The notes under the pieces were generated by a model. That model made no database searches. It was not told the DNA's origin and saw nothing but the letters and a program-made list of their open reading frames with translations. Both the position numbers and the translations under genes were made by a program. From Peptoclostridium sp965368085 (GTDB taxonomy: Bacteria > Bacillota > Clostridia > Peptostreptococcales > Peptostreptococcaceae), in NCBI GenBank assembly GCA_965368085.1, contig CBDULP010000001.1:124001-188000 (forward strand): 64,000 nt of DNA, read 5' to 3'. Of the stretch, positions 7,444 through 16,075 are shown piece after piece; within the stretch, counting starts at the first letter, position 1, and each line of letters starts with the position of its first letter.

Positions 7444-9444
7444 CTATTTTTTGAGCATCCCCTTTACGCTCTTTATGACATTTTCAGCGCATATGCCGTA
7501 TTCATTCATAATCTCTCCTCCAGGAGCAGAGGCTCCAAACATGTCAACTCCTATGGTCTTTCCATTTCTTCCTACATATTTTTCCCATCCCAGTGTGATT
7601 CCAGCTTCAATCGAGACCCTCACATCAACATTTTCCGCAAGTACCTCTTCTTTGTACTCTTCCGACTGCTGCTCGAATTTTTCAAAACTCAAAAAGCTTA
7701 TGACTCTGCAGTCTACTCCATCTTTTTCAAGCTCTTCAGCCGCGTCCATGAGAACCGACACTTCTGATCCGCTTCCCATTAACACAGCGTCAGGGTTTTC
7801 GCCTTTTTCTTTCTTTACAATATATGCTCCCTTAATGGCATTCTCATCTGCCAGTCCGCTGTAATTAAGCTTTTGCCTTGAAAGTATAAGAGCGCTCGGT
7901 CCGTCGTTTCTGCAGATAGCATCCGCCCATGCATATGAAGTCTCAGCCGAGTCCATAGGCCTGTATACGTTGAGGTTAGGTATTCCCCTTAGCGACATTA
8001 TGTGCTCCACAGGCTGGTGAGTGGGACCGTCTTCGCCAACACCTATGCTGTCATGCGTGAATACAAAAACTACAGGTATTCCCATAAGTGCCGCAAGCCT
8101 TATGGACGGCCTCATGTAATCGGAAAAAACTAAAAACGTAGAGCCGAACACCCTGTATCCTCCATGAAGGGCTATTCCATTGAGCACCCCTCCCATGGCA
8201 TGCTCCCTTATTCCAAAGTATATATTGTCGCCTTGTGGATTTTCAGCCGAGAATATTCCACGTCCTTCAAGAGTGGTCTTTGTGGAAGCGTTGAGATCTG
8301 CTGAGCCGCCTATTATGTTTTCAAACTGCTCTTTCAACATATTGAGTACTTTTCCTCCTGTTACTCTAGAAGCCTCATCCGCTTTAATCTCCATTAATTT
8401 TCCATTTGAAATCAGCTTTTCGACTTTAATTTCATTTTCGTGCCATCGTAAAAGCTCGCTATGTTTTTTGGGATGCTCTCGCTTATAACTGTCCATAACA
8501 TCATCCCACTTTTCCTTGTCCGCTATTTTAGAGTCAACTATGTCTTTCGCGTGGGCATATACATCATCAGGCATGTAAAACTGCTTGTCTTCATACCATC
8601 CCAGGCTTTTCTTCGCTAAAGCAGCTTCCTCCGCTCCAAGGGGCGCTCCGTGGGCAACTGCCTTTCCAGCCTTGTTTGGACTTCCATACCCTATTATGTT
8701 CTTTACGGCTATAAAAGACGGCCTTTCCTCTTCCTCCCTCGCCTTTCTTATGGCAGTATTTATCTTTTCAATGTCATTTCCATTGTCAACCTCCATTACA
8801 TGCCAGCCATATGCAGAGAATCTCATTTTCACGTCTTCAGTAAATGAATTTTTTGTGCTTCCGTCTATTGTTATGCCGTTGTCATCATAAAGGCATATAA
8901 GTTTTCCAAGACCCAAATGTCCTGCAAGCGATGCCGCTTCGGCGCTTATCCCCTCCATTAAGTCTCCATCTCCCGCAATCACATATGTGTTATGGTCTAT
9001 GACACTGAATTTTTCAGTGTTGAATCTCGCTGCAAGCTTTTTTTCTGCTATAGCCATCCCTACTGCATTTGCAAATCCCTGTCCAAGAGGTCCTGTAGTA
9101 GTTTCAACACCGGGCGTATGATCATATTCCGGGTGGCCAGGCGTTATGCTTCCAAGCTGTCTGAAATTTTTTATATCGTCCATTTGGACCTCATATCCAA
9201 AAATATGAAGAAGCGAATAGAGAAGCATTGAACCGTGTCCCGCAGAAAGCACAAACCTGTCCCTGTCAATCCACTTTGGGTCCTCAGGTGTAAACTTCAA
9301 AAAATTCTTCCAAAGCTCGTATGTCATTGTCGCAGAACCCATGGGAAGCCCCGGATGACCTGAATTGGCTTTTTCAACCGCATCCACCGACAAAAATCTT
9401 ATTGCATTTATAGTTCTTTCATCTATTCCACTTGAACTGTTCAA
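7444..9444 (-). CDS. tkt: transketolase
   Basis: The 666-residue protein is a full-length thiamine-diphosphate transketolase, which moves two-carbon units between sugar phosphates in the pentose phosphate pathway. The cofactor-binding GDGDLMEG motif, the N-terminal GHPGLPMG segment, and the pyrimidine-domain FTHDSIGVGEDGPTHQP segment are all present. The start is TTG with AAGGCGGTGG upstream. It stands alone between two terminators, with a likely promoter of its own at 9473-9502. Confidence 0.96.
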   Translation of the reverse strand: MNSSSGIDERTINAIRFLSVDAVEKANSGHPGLPMGSATMTYELWKNFLKFTPEDPKWIDRDRFVLSAGHGSMLLYSLLHIFGYEVQMDDIKNFRQLGSITPGHPEYDHTPGVETTTGPLGQGFANAVGMAIAEKKLAARFNTEKFSVIDHNTYVIAGDGDLMEGISAEAASLAGHLGLGKLICLYDDNGITIDGSTKNSFTEDVKMRFSAYGWHVMEVDNGNDIEKINTAIRKAREEEERPSFIAVKNIIGYGSPNKAGKAVAHGAPLGAEEAALAKKSLGWYEDKQFYMPDDVYAHAKDIVDSKIADKEKWDDVMDSYKREHPKKHSELLRWHENEIKVEKLISNGKLMEIKADEASRVTGGKVLNMLKEQFENIIGGSADLNASTKTTLEGRGIFSAENPQGDNIYFGIREHAMGGVLNGIALHGGYRVFGSTFLVFSDYMRPSIRLAALMGIPVVFVFTHDSIGVGEDGPTHQPVEHIMSLRGIPNLNVYRPMDSAETSYAWADAICRNDGPSALILSRQKLNYSGLADENAIKGAYIVKKEKGENPDAVLMGSGSEVSVLMDAAEELEKDGVDCRVISFLSFEKFEQQSEEYKEEVLAENVDVRVSIEAGITLGWEKYVGRNGKTIGVDMFGASAPGGEIMNEYGICAENVIKSVKGMLKK

Positions 9445-9472
9445 TATACCACCGCCTTAATGTTATTTTAAT

Positions 9473-9502
9473 ATTGTATTACCCAAATGGCTCCTTTTGT
9501 AA
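9473..9502 (-). promoter_or_regulatory. possible sigma-A promoter of tkt
   Basis: On the minus strand, TTACAA and TACAAT are separated by 18 bases, about 30 bases before the tkt start. The match is moderate and the spacing is one longer than ideal. Confidence 0.35.
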
Positions 9503-9524
9503 TCTTTTCACACAATACGGCAAT

Positions 9525-9568
9525 AAAAAAGCCGGAATTTGAATGCTATTCAAATTCCGGCTTTTTTT
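9525..9568. terminator. intrinsic terminator after ppsR
   Basis: A perfect 14-bp stem (9531-9544 with 9548-9561) has a 3-base loop, six A residues on the left and seven T residues on the right. Read on the minus strand it ends the ppsR transcript. Confidence 0.92.
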
Positions 9569-9580
9569 CGATAAAACCTC

Positions 9581-10405
9581 TTAGTCCTTGTATATCTTTA
9601 TTCCGTTTTTTTTCATAACGTCAAGAATTATGCCGGCAGTCTCTTCTATTGCCTTGTTAGAGACATTTATTATAGGGCAGCCTATTCTTCTCATTATGTC
9701 CTCGGCATAGCTTATCTCTTCAAGTATCCTCTGGTAAGATGCATAGTTTGCGCTGCTCGAAAGTCCAAGTGCCTTGAGTCTTTCTGTCCTTATCTGGTTA
9801 AGCTTTTGAGGCGAATTTGTAAGTCCAACTATCTTTCTAGGGTTGACCTCAAAGAGTTCCTTGGGAGCCTGCGCCTCTGGCACAAGGGGTATGTTTGCAA
9901 CCTTTATGTTCTTGTTTGCAAGGTACATGCTAAGAGGAGTCTTTGAAGTCCTTGATATTCCTATAAGAACAAGATCAGCCTTTTCAAGGCCCTTAGGGTC
10001 TTTTCCGTCATCATATTTAACTGCAAATTCTATTGCCTCAACCCTCTTGAAGTACTGCTCGTCAAGCTTTCTTATCGCTCCCGGCTCTCTTCTTGGGGCT
10101 GTGTTTGTTCTCAATGCTATGCAGTTTATAAGATCGCTTAAAAGATCTACATTCGGAATATCATTTTCACTGCAGAATTTCACAAGACATTCCACAAATT
10201 TCAGATTCACAAGAGTGTATAGTATTATAGAATTTTCTTCTTTTGCAAGCCTTAATATATCCATTAGATTCTCTTCGTCCAAAACATAAGAGTATCTCTT
10301 CACTTCATATTCTGTCATATCAAACTGGCTTATTGAAGCCTTCGCCACCTGCTCAGCGGTTTCTCCAAGCGAATCGGATATAACATATATTGCTAAATGA
10401 CTCAT
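9581..10405 (-). CDS. ppsR: pyruvate, phosphate dikinase regulatory protein (bifunctional kinase / pyrophosphorylase)
   Basis: The 274-residue product matches the DUF299/PpsR family, which inactivates PPDK or PEP synthetase by ADP-dependent phosphorylation and reactivates it by phosphorolysis. The P-loop-like GISRTSKTP segment is clear, as is the N-terminal VISDSLGETAE. The ATG at 10405 is chosen because AGGAGG precedes it by six bases. The gene directly follows ccpN, the same pair as B. subtilis ccpN-yqfL, which links it to control of gluconeogenic or PEP-forming flux. No PPDK gene is in the window. Confidence 0.93.
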   Translation of the reverse strand: MSHLAIYVISDSLGETAEQVAKASISQFDMTEYEVKRYSYVLDEENLMDILRLAKEENSIILYTLVNLKFVECLVKFCSENDIPNVDLLSDLINCIALRTNTAPRREPGAIRKLDEQYFKRVEAIEFAVKYDDGKDPKGLEKADLVLIGISRTSKTPLSMYLANKNIKVANIPLVPEAQAPKELFEVNPRKIVGLTNSPQKLNQIRTERLKALGLSSSANYASYQRILEEISYAEDIMRRIGCPIINVSNKAIEETAGIILDVMKKNGIKIYKD

Positions 10406-10427
10406 GCAATACCTCCTGATTATTATA

Positions 10428-11069
10428 TTATTCTCCGGCAAGTTCTACAAAAAATCTCGTTATGTTTGTCTTTGAAATCTTTCCAAGTATCCTGTAGCCT
10501 TCTTTGCCGTCTTCTCTTTTTATATATTCAACAACCGGTATGGAATCAACTTCGTGCTCTATTATCTTTCTCGCAACATCCGAAGCGCTGTCATTTGGGC
10601 TGGCCATTATTATATTAGGCATTCTTGTCATTATTATTCCAACTGGTATCTTATTTATGTCCATTCCACCTATAGCGCTTTTTAGAAGGTCTTTTCTAGA
10701 CACCACACCTGAAAGGAATCCGTCATTTGTCACAAATACACTCCCAGTGTCTTCTAAAAATATGGTGACTATTGTATCATATACCGTAGCCTCTTCACTC
10801 ACGACTATGGGCACACTCATCATTTCTTCAACTTTTTTTGACTTTAGCTTTTTTGAGACAAGATTGTTTTCATCTATTCCAACATAAAAATATCCTACTT
10901 TGGGTCTTGCATCCAGTATTCCAGACATAGTAAGTATTGCAAGGTCAGGTCTTAGCGTGGCCCTGGTAACACTAAGCATGGATGCTATGTTTTCACTCGT
11001 TATAGGCCCTTTTTCCTTGACTATATCTATTATTTTCAACTGTCTGTCTGATAGTTGTATGTTACTCAC
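10428..11069 (-). CDS. ccpN: CcpN-like transcriptional repressor, HTH plus two CBS domains
   Basis: The product has about 213 residues. An N-terminal winged helix (RATLRPDLAILTMSG region) precedes two CBS motifs, about residues 80-135 and 145-210. This is the layout of CcpN, the repressor of gluconeogenic genes in Bacillus. The start is uncertain. Strong AGAGGTGAG overlaps both possible standard starts, TTG at 11078 and GTG at 11069, and the codon at ideal spacing is ATA. I chose the GTG because it lines up with the remembered Bacillus N-terminus. A promoter and an inverted repeat lie upstream (11084-11142). The stop is 22 bases before the ppsR start, so the two are cotranscribed. Confidence 0.85.
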   Translation of the reverse strand: MSNIQLSDRQLKIIDIVKEKGPITSENIASMLSVTRATLRPDLAILTMSGILDARPKVGYFYVGIDENNLVSKKLKSKKVEEMMSVPIVVSEEATVYDTIVTIFLEDTGSVFVTNDGFLSGVVSRKDLLKSAIGGMDINKIPVGIIMTRMPNIIMASPNDSASDVARKIIEHEVDSIPVVEYIKREDGKEGYRILGKISKTNITRFFVELAGE

Positions 11070-11083
11070 CTCTTCCAAAATAA

Positions 11084-11109
11084 TGTGATATACTATTTAT
11101 ATAGTATAT
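11084..11109. promoter_or_regulatory. candidate CcpN operator with inverted repeat
   Basis: An 8-bp inverted repeat (11088-11095 with 11102-11109, 6-base spacer) overlaps the expected transcription start of ccpN. TGTGATATACT at 11084-11094 fits the CcpN-site consensus TRTGHYATAYW as I recall it from Bacillus. Autoregulation is inferred and was not tested. Confidence 0.45.
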
Positions 11110-11113
11110 ATTT

Positions 11114-11142
11114 ATTGTATATTTATTATGGTGAATTGTAAA
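11114..11142 (-). promoter_or_regulatory. sigma-A promoter of ccpN-ppsR
   Basis: On the minus strand, TTTACA and TACAAT are separated by 17 bases. The expected start point falls within the inverted repeat just downstream. Confidence 0.55.
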
Positions 11143-11365
11143 TAAGTATATTTAATATTTTATGCCCTTTTCAACATACTGTACAAAATTCAAGGCTCTC
11201 CAGCATTCCCGCACATGCCTGTTACTTCTTTCAGCAATTCCCTTTTCTATTCACTCATGTCCCCTCAAATGTAAAAAGCCGCGAACCAGAGGCAATACAC
11301 CCTGTTTCACAGCTTTTGTAGTCAATATTTTCTTCAAAATCTCAATCCAACCTGTTCACATGTTA
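11143..11365. other. intergenic stretch between the DUF4342 gene and ccpN
   Basis: The region contains no open frame with a convincing ribosome-binding site and no recognised riboswitch. On the minus strand a short GC-rich stem ahead of a T-run near 11270-11290 might be a weak terminator. I see nothing else. Confidence 0.3.
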
Positions 11366-11893
11366 CTATTTATCATCCTGCTCTTCTTCCTTGTTGTCAC
11401 CTTTCTTTATTTCAATTTCCTCTTCTTTTTGCTGTTTCTTCGAAAAAGGCATTTTCCCCTTCATTTCAGAAAGCTTTTCCTCTGTAATGTCATTAACGTC
11501 AACTACTTCGCCGTCATCCTTGACTATCTTTATCTTGTATTTAGTTATCATAGCCGCCGAAACACCTATTATAGCCGCTATTGGGGCAAGTATTACTCCT
11601 ATGGCTCCAACTGTAACTGGAAGATTTAAAAGAACCTCTCCGTCCTTTTCAAGTATAACCTTTGTGACATTCCCCTTTTTAAGCGCTTCCTTCAGCTTTT
11701 CTATAATTTCGCTTCCCTTTTCACTGATTTTTGCAACCTCTTCAAATTCCTCTTTTTCTTCTCTTTCTATGGCTATTATGGCCTCTATTACATCTCCCTG
11801 CGCATTTTCAAGTGCAACCTTTGCCTTTTCATAGCTCGATCCAGTCCTGTCAACCACCTGATCAATTTTCTCAAGAGTTATTGTGTTATCCAT
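11366..11893 (-). CDS. DUF4342 protein with UBA-like domain and a hydrophobic segment
   Basis: The product has 175 residues. The first 45 residues resemble a UBA/TS-N domain (EKIDQVVDRTGSSYEKAKVA). A charged linker follows, then a hydrophobic stretch of glycine, alanine and isoleucine near residues 100-130, then a highly charged Glu/Lys-rich tail. This layout is typical of DUF4342 proteins of Clostridia, whose function is unknown. The ATG at 11893 has GGGAGGGG upstream; an earlier ATG lies next to that site. It lies 27 bases after recO. Confidence 0.7.
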   Translation of the reverse strand: MDNTITLEKIDQVVDRTGSSYEKAKVALENAQGDVIEAIIAIEREEKEEFEEVAKISEKGSEIIEKLKEALKKGNVTKVILEKDGEVLLNLPVTVGAIGVILAPIAAIIGVSAAMITKYKIKIVKDDGEVVDVNDITEEKLSEMKGKMPFSKKQQKEEEIEIKKGDNKEEEQDDK

Positions 11894-11920
11894 AAATACC
11901 CCTCCCATTTACTTTGTATA

Positions 11921-12652
11921 TTAGTATTGTCTATATTCTTCATACCCCTCTATGTTTTCATACATGTAGAGCCTCAAAACCTTTTTCAGCTCCTTCAGTA
12001 TTATAGGGGATACCCTTGCCTTTACACATTTTTCAAAACTGCCTTCTATTATATATTTCATGAGCTCTATAGTGGTCCTGTCGACTCTTTCAGCCCTAGG
12101 GTCAAATCCAAGACAGTCTGCGCATAAAATCCCCCCAAGCCTTATGCTGATTCTGTATGTTTTTGCATCTTGGCTCTGGCAGTTGACGCAGCCGCTTATC
12201 TGAGGCCTGTATCCCAGGTATTCAAGATATTTGAGTTCGAATATCCTGGTGATGTATTCCACATCGTAATCCCTGTAACCATAGCAATAGAGCGTCTTTA
12301 AAAGAATATCTAGCAGCCTGCCATTTGTCTGGTTTTCAACTATTGAATTCCTTGTGAGATTGGCAATATAAGCTGCATGTGAAAGCAGGTCAATGTCCCT
12401 TGATATTCCAAAGAAATTCTCATTCAAGTCGCATTGGTTCACCCTGTACATCGAAGAAGACTTGTACAGCAAATATGTTCCGTGTGCAAAGACCTGCGAG
12501 CATGGCATAAGCGTGCTTTTGCTCCTTCTGGCACCTTTTGCAACTGCAGTGACCTTTCCAAGCTTTCTTGTGAAAAGCGTAAGTATACTGTCAGATTCAG
12601 AGTACTTTACACTTCTTAGCACTATTGCCTCGGTTTCTATATGCATATCCAA
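11921..12652 (-). CDS. recO: DNA repair protein RecO
   Basis: The 243-residue protein has the RecO layout: an N-terminal OB fold starting with ETEAIVLRS, a helical domain, and a zinc-finger-like CVNCQ plus CADC pair around residues 155-180. RecO helps RecR load RecA onto SSB-coated single strands. The start is TTG at 12652, six bases after AAAGGA; an ATG two codons later is less well placed. It is part of the era-recO-ccpN block, here interrupted by mgtE. Confidence 0.93.
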   Translation of the reverse strand: MDMHIETEAIVLRSVKYSESDSILTLFTRKLGKVTAVAKGARRSKSTLMPCSQVFAHGTYLLYKSSSMYRVNQCDLNENFFGISRDIDLLSHAAYIANLTRNSIVENQTNGRLLDILLKTLYCYGYRDYDVEYITRIFELKYLEYLGYRPQISGCVNCQSQDAKTYRISIRLGGILCADCLGFDPRAERVDRTTIELMKYIIEGSFEKCVKARVSPIILKELKKVLRLYMYENIEGYEEYRQY

Positions 12653-12717
12653 TAATTGTCCTTTCTTTAATATACCCTTTAAAGTATTATGAAAACAGTT
12701 TGTATTGCATGCCGTGC

Positions 12718-14091
12718 TTAACTTAGCAGAAGAATTGTTGTAAGAGTAAAGTATATGGTTATTCCAGTAATGTCGAGCGCTGTGGATATGAATGGCGCAG
12801 AAGCCACTGCAGGATCGACTCCAAACTTCTTAAACATTATAGGAACTATAGTTCCTATTGTCGCAGCAGTAATCATGTTTACAGCCATGGACATGCCGAC
12901 CACCATTCCAAGTTTTATTTCACCCATCCAAAAAAAAGCTACTATGCAAACGACTATACTGCATATGAGGCCTACACAGGCCCCTATGCTCATCTCCTGC
13001 AATATAGTCTTTATGCTCTTGCCAGCCTCTACGTGTCCCGTAGCAAGACCCCTCACCGTAAGCGTTGATGACTGAGTTCCGACATTTCCTCCCATCCCGG
13101 TGAGAAGAGGCATGAAAAACGCTACCGCAGCATAGCTGTTCAATGTACTTTCATATCTGCTCAGTATGGTGGCTGACATCACTCCGCCAAACAATGTCAC
13201 TATAAGCCACGGAAGCCTTGCCTTTACCGATGAGAATACCCTCGGAAGGAACTGGTCCTCTTCATACAGCTCCACCTCAGTCTCCATTGTACCCGCAAAT
13301 TTGTATATATCCTCCGTTGCCTCTTCTTCTATGACGTCCATTATGTCATCGAATGTTATTATACCTCTTAGCCTTCCGTTCGTATCCGTTACAGGTATTG
13401 CCAGAAGGTCGTATTTCGTAACGATTTTTGCAACCTCTTCCTGGTCGTCGTTTATGTTGACGGATATTACGTTTTCATTCATTATCTCTTCCACAAGAGT
13501 TGTAGGCTTTGAGACTATGAGCTCTCTTAGCGATATAACCCCCGCCAGCTTGCCATTTTTGTCCACTACGTATACATAATATATAGTCTCCGCATCTGGC
13601 GCGTTTTCCCTTAGATATTCTATAGCGTTATATATTGTTATATCTTTTCTGAGAGACACAAAATCCGTGGTCATTATACCGCCGGCAGTGTCCTCTTCAT
13701 ATATCAAAAGTTCCTTTATGTCTTCGGCGTCGTCAATGTCAAGCAGGTTTATTATCTCGTGCCTTTTTTCTTCTGACATCTCGCCAAGAAGGTCAACCAT
13801 GTCATCCTGGGACATGAGATCCAAAAGCCTTTTCTTCTGGTCTTGTGAAAGCGATGACAGTATCTCAGAGAATGTGTCAGAATCCAGTTCATCCAGAACC
13901 TTTGCCGCAAGCTCCCAGGGAAGAACCTGGAATAGTTTTTGCTTTTTCCCATCCGGAAGCTCTGTCAAAATTTCCGCTATGTCGAGAGGGTGAACTTCCG
14001 TCAGATATTCGTTAAGCTCAACTATCTTCTCGCTGTCTATCAGGGCTTCTATTTCAACAAGTTTTTCCAGGAATATCTCCTTGTCCTCCAT
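12718..14091 (-). CDS. mgtE: magnesium transporter MgtE
   Basis: The 457-residue protein has the three MgtE parts: an N-terminal helical superhelix domain, two CBS motifs at about residues 135-255, and a C-terminal five-helix membrane domain from about residue 285. The membrane part has the conserved GNVGTQSSTLTVRG pore segment. The N and CBS domains sense intracellular magnesium and gate the channel. The start ATG has AAAGGGGTGG upstream. It sits between era and recO, an uncommon place for mgtE compared with Bacillus. Confidence 0.95.
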   Translation of the reverse strand: MEDKEIFLEKLVEIEALIDSEKIVELNEYLTEVHPLDIAEILTELPDGKKQKLFQVLPWELAAKVLDELDSDTFSEILSSLSQDQKKRLLDLMSQDDMVDLLGEMSEEKRHEIINLLDIDDAEDIKELLIYEEDTAGGIMTTDFVSLRKDITIYNAIEYLRENAPDAETIYYVYVVDKNGKLAGVISLRELIVSKPTTLVEEIMNENVISVNINDDQEEVAKIVTKYDLLAIPVTDTNGRLRGIITFDDIMDVIEEEATEDIYKFAGTMETEVELYEEDQFLPRVFSSVKARLPWLIVTLFGGVMSATILSRYESTLNSYAAVAFFMPLLTGMGGNVGTQSSTLTVRGLATGHVEAGKSIKTILQEMSIGACVGLICSIVVCIVAFFWMGEIKLGMVVGMSMAVNMITAATIGTIVPIMFKKFGVDPAVASAPFISTALDITGITIYFTLTTILLLS

Positions 14092-14124
14092 TTAGAGCCA
14101 CCCCTTTCATGTGTCGATTTTATA

Positions 14125-15018
14125 CTAGTCCTGTCTGTATCCAAAATTCTTTACATAGTTCTCCCTGTCTCTCCAGTTTTCCTTCACTTTTACCCAAGTC
14201 TGAAGGTTTACCTGCGATCCAAAAAGCGCCTCTATTTCCTCTCTAGCGGCTTTTCCTATGCCTTTTAGCTTCCTTCCGTTCTTGCCTATTATTATTCCCT
14301 TGTGTGAATCCCTCTCGCAGTATATAACCGCGGATACGTCTATTATGTCTTTTTCTTTTCTCTTCTTTATTCGTTCTATATCGACGGCCACTCCGTGAGG
14401 AACCTCTTTTTCAGTATAAAGAAGCACTTTCTCCCTTATTATTTCAGACACTATAACCCTTTCAGGCTGATCTGTAACCATATCGTCAGGGAAATATTTA
14501 GGTCCTTCTTCCATATACCCCTTTATTACATTTATAAGTGTCTGGACATTCTTGTTCTTAGCCGCTGAAATGGGCACTATTTCGTCAAATATCCCCTTGG
14601 CGTGGTATTTTTCAACTATTTTTATAAGGTCTTCCTTCTCTATTGTGTCTATCTTGTTTACAACAAGTATCTTAGGAGTCTTTATGTTCTTTAGGCTTTC
14701 CAGTATCCTGCTGTCCCCAGGTCCCATGCTAATGGAACTGTCCACCATGAATATCAAAAGGTCCACCTCGTTGAAAGTCTGGTTTGCAGCGCTTACCATG
14801 AACTCTCCCAGTTTATTCTTAGGCTTGTGAATTCCCGGGGTGTCTATGAACACTATCTGGCTATCGCTGTCTGAATACACGGCCTGTATCTTGTTTCTGG
14901 TAGTTTGAGGCTTGTCACTTATTATGGCAACCTTTTCTCCTACTATTGCATTTATTGTAGTGGATTTTCCCACGTTAGGCCTTCCTATTACACTTACAAA
15001 TCCTGATTTAAAATTCAC
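14125..15018 (-). CDS. era: GTPase Era
   Basis: The 297-residue protein has the GTPase motifs GRPNVGKST, DTPGIHKPKN and NKID, then a C-terminal KH domain with IIIGKNGRKLKGIG, which binds the 3' end of 16S rRNA. Era acts in 30S ribosome assembly. The start is GTG, preceded by GGAGGAGATATA, and its G is shared with the cdd stop codon, so translation of the two is coupled. Confidence 0.96.
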   Translation of the reverse strand: MNFKSGFVSVIGRPNVGKSTTINAIVGEKVAIISDKPQTTRNKIQAVYSDSDSQIVFIDTPGIHKPKNKLGEFMVSAANQTFNEVDLLIFMVDSSISMGPGDSRILESLKNIKTPKILVVNKIDTIEKEDLIKIVEKYHAKGIFDEIVPISAAKNKNVQTLINVIKGYMEEGPKYFPDDMVTDQPERVIVSEIIREKVLLYTEKEVPHGVAVDIERIKKRKEKDIIDVSAVIYCERDSHKGIIIGKNGRKLKGIGKAAREEIEALFGSQVNLQTWVKVKENWRDRENYVKNFGYRQD

Positions 15019-15425
15019 TATATCTCCTCCATATTTTCAATATTTTTTCCTGTAAATACATTCGGTATAAGATCCTTTATGCTGCATACAGTATATTCTC
15101 CACTTGAATTTGCAGCAATAACCTCTATTTCCAGTCCGAATTCGGCAATAACCTGCCTGCATATTCCGCATGGGAATGTGTAGTCGTTCGAATCGGAAGT
15201 GATTGCTATTGCCTCAAACTCCCTCTCACCTTCCGATACTGCCTTGAATATGGCTGTTCTTTCAGCGCAGTTTGTGGCCCCATAGCTTGCACATTCCACA
15301 TTGCATCCTGTATATACCTTGCCGCTCTTACCTAAAAGTGCAGCACCCACTCTGAAATTAGAGTACGGGACATATGCATTTTCTTTAGCCTTGATTGCTA
15401 TATCCAAAAGTTCTTTTGAATTCAT
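15018..15425 (-). CDS. cdd: cytidine deaminase
   Basis: The 135-residue enzyme deaminates cytidine and deoxycytidine to uridines. The zinc site is seen as NCAERTA and PCGICRQ, and the substrate segment as VPYSNFRVGAA. The ATG at 15425 is favoured over a GTG three codons earlier because AAGAGGTG lies at the correct distance. It overlaps the era start by one base and follows the DUF502 gene by 12 bases. Confidence 0.95.
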   Translation of the reverse strand: MNSKELLDIAIKAKENAYVPYSNFRVGAALLGKSGKVYTGCNVECASYGATNCAERTAIFKAVSEGEREFEAIAITSDSNDYTFPCGICRQVIAEFGLEIEVIAANSSGEYTVCSIKDLIPNVFTGKNIENMEEI

Positions 15426-15437
15426 ATAATACACCTC

Positions 15438-16058
15438 TTATTCTTTTTCTTTCTTAAATACAATTCCTGCTGAAACTATAAGCTTTATAGCCTCTTCTAT
15501 AGGTATGTCAAGATATGTTATGTTATCCCTGTCAATCATTACAAGCATTCCCGAAGTGGGGTTTGGCGTTGTAGGTACAAACACCGAAAAGCAGGCTTTG
15601 CCGGTTGTCTCGTCCACAAACGCAGGGCTTTTGGAAGTCAAAAATCCCAGAGTGTATATCCCCTTGGAAGGGTATTCTATAAGCACAGTTGATTTGAACC
15701 CGTCCTTTTGCTTGTGTGCAAATCCGTCAAACACCTGCTTTATTGAAGCGTATATCATTCCCACAAGTGGAACCTTGAACATTATCCCCTCGAAGAACTT
15801 GAATATCCTCTTTCCAAGCACATTAGTCGCAAATATGCCAGTGATGAGTATAAGTATTACCGTGATTATAAAACCTATGCCATAAATCTGAAAACCTATG
15901 AGCTTTTCTATGGGTTCCCTGAATATTGAATCCACCTTGTTGAAAAGCCAGAATATTAAAGATATGGTTATGGCACTCGGCAGGAGAGTCAAAAGCCCTG
16001 TTAAAAATATTGTCTTGAAAGATTTTATTTGTATCTCTTCATGGTTCATGTTTTTCAA
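15438..16058 (-). CDS. DUF502 membrane protein
   Basis: The 206-residue protein has two strong transmembrane helices, about residues 13-40 and 55-85, then a soluble domain containing VPLVGMIYASIKQV and FVPTTPNPTSG. These are the marks of the DUF502 family, whose role is unknown. The TTG start has GGGAGGGC upstream at acceptable spacing; an ATG at codon 4 is the alternative. It lies between dgkA and cdd in the operon. Confidence 0.85.
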   Translation of the reverse strand: MKNMNHEEIQIKSFKTIFLTGLLTLLPSAITISLIFWLFNKVDSIFREPIEKLIGFQIYGIGFIITVILILITGIFATNVLGKRIFKFFEGIMFKVPLVGMIYASIKQVFDGFAHKQKDGFKSTVLIEYPSKGIYTLGFLTSKSPAFVDETTGKACFSVFVPTTPNPTSGMLVMIDRDNITYLDIPIEEAIKLIVSAGIVFKKEKE

Positions 16059-16075
16059 GTCTGAAGCCCTCCCTT

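Noticed and set aside
11162..11629. Plus-strand open frame of 155 codons over the gap beside the DUF4342 gene
   Set aside because: It covers the antisense of the DUF4342 gene, has low-complexity Phe/Leu-rich sequence and no ribosome-binding site.
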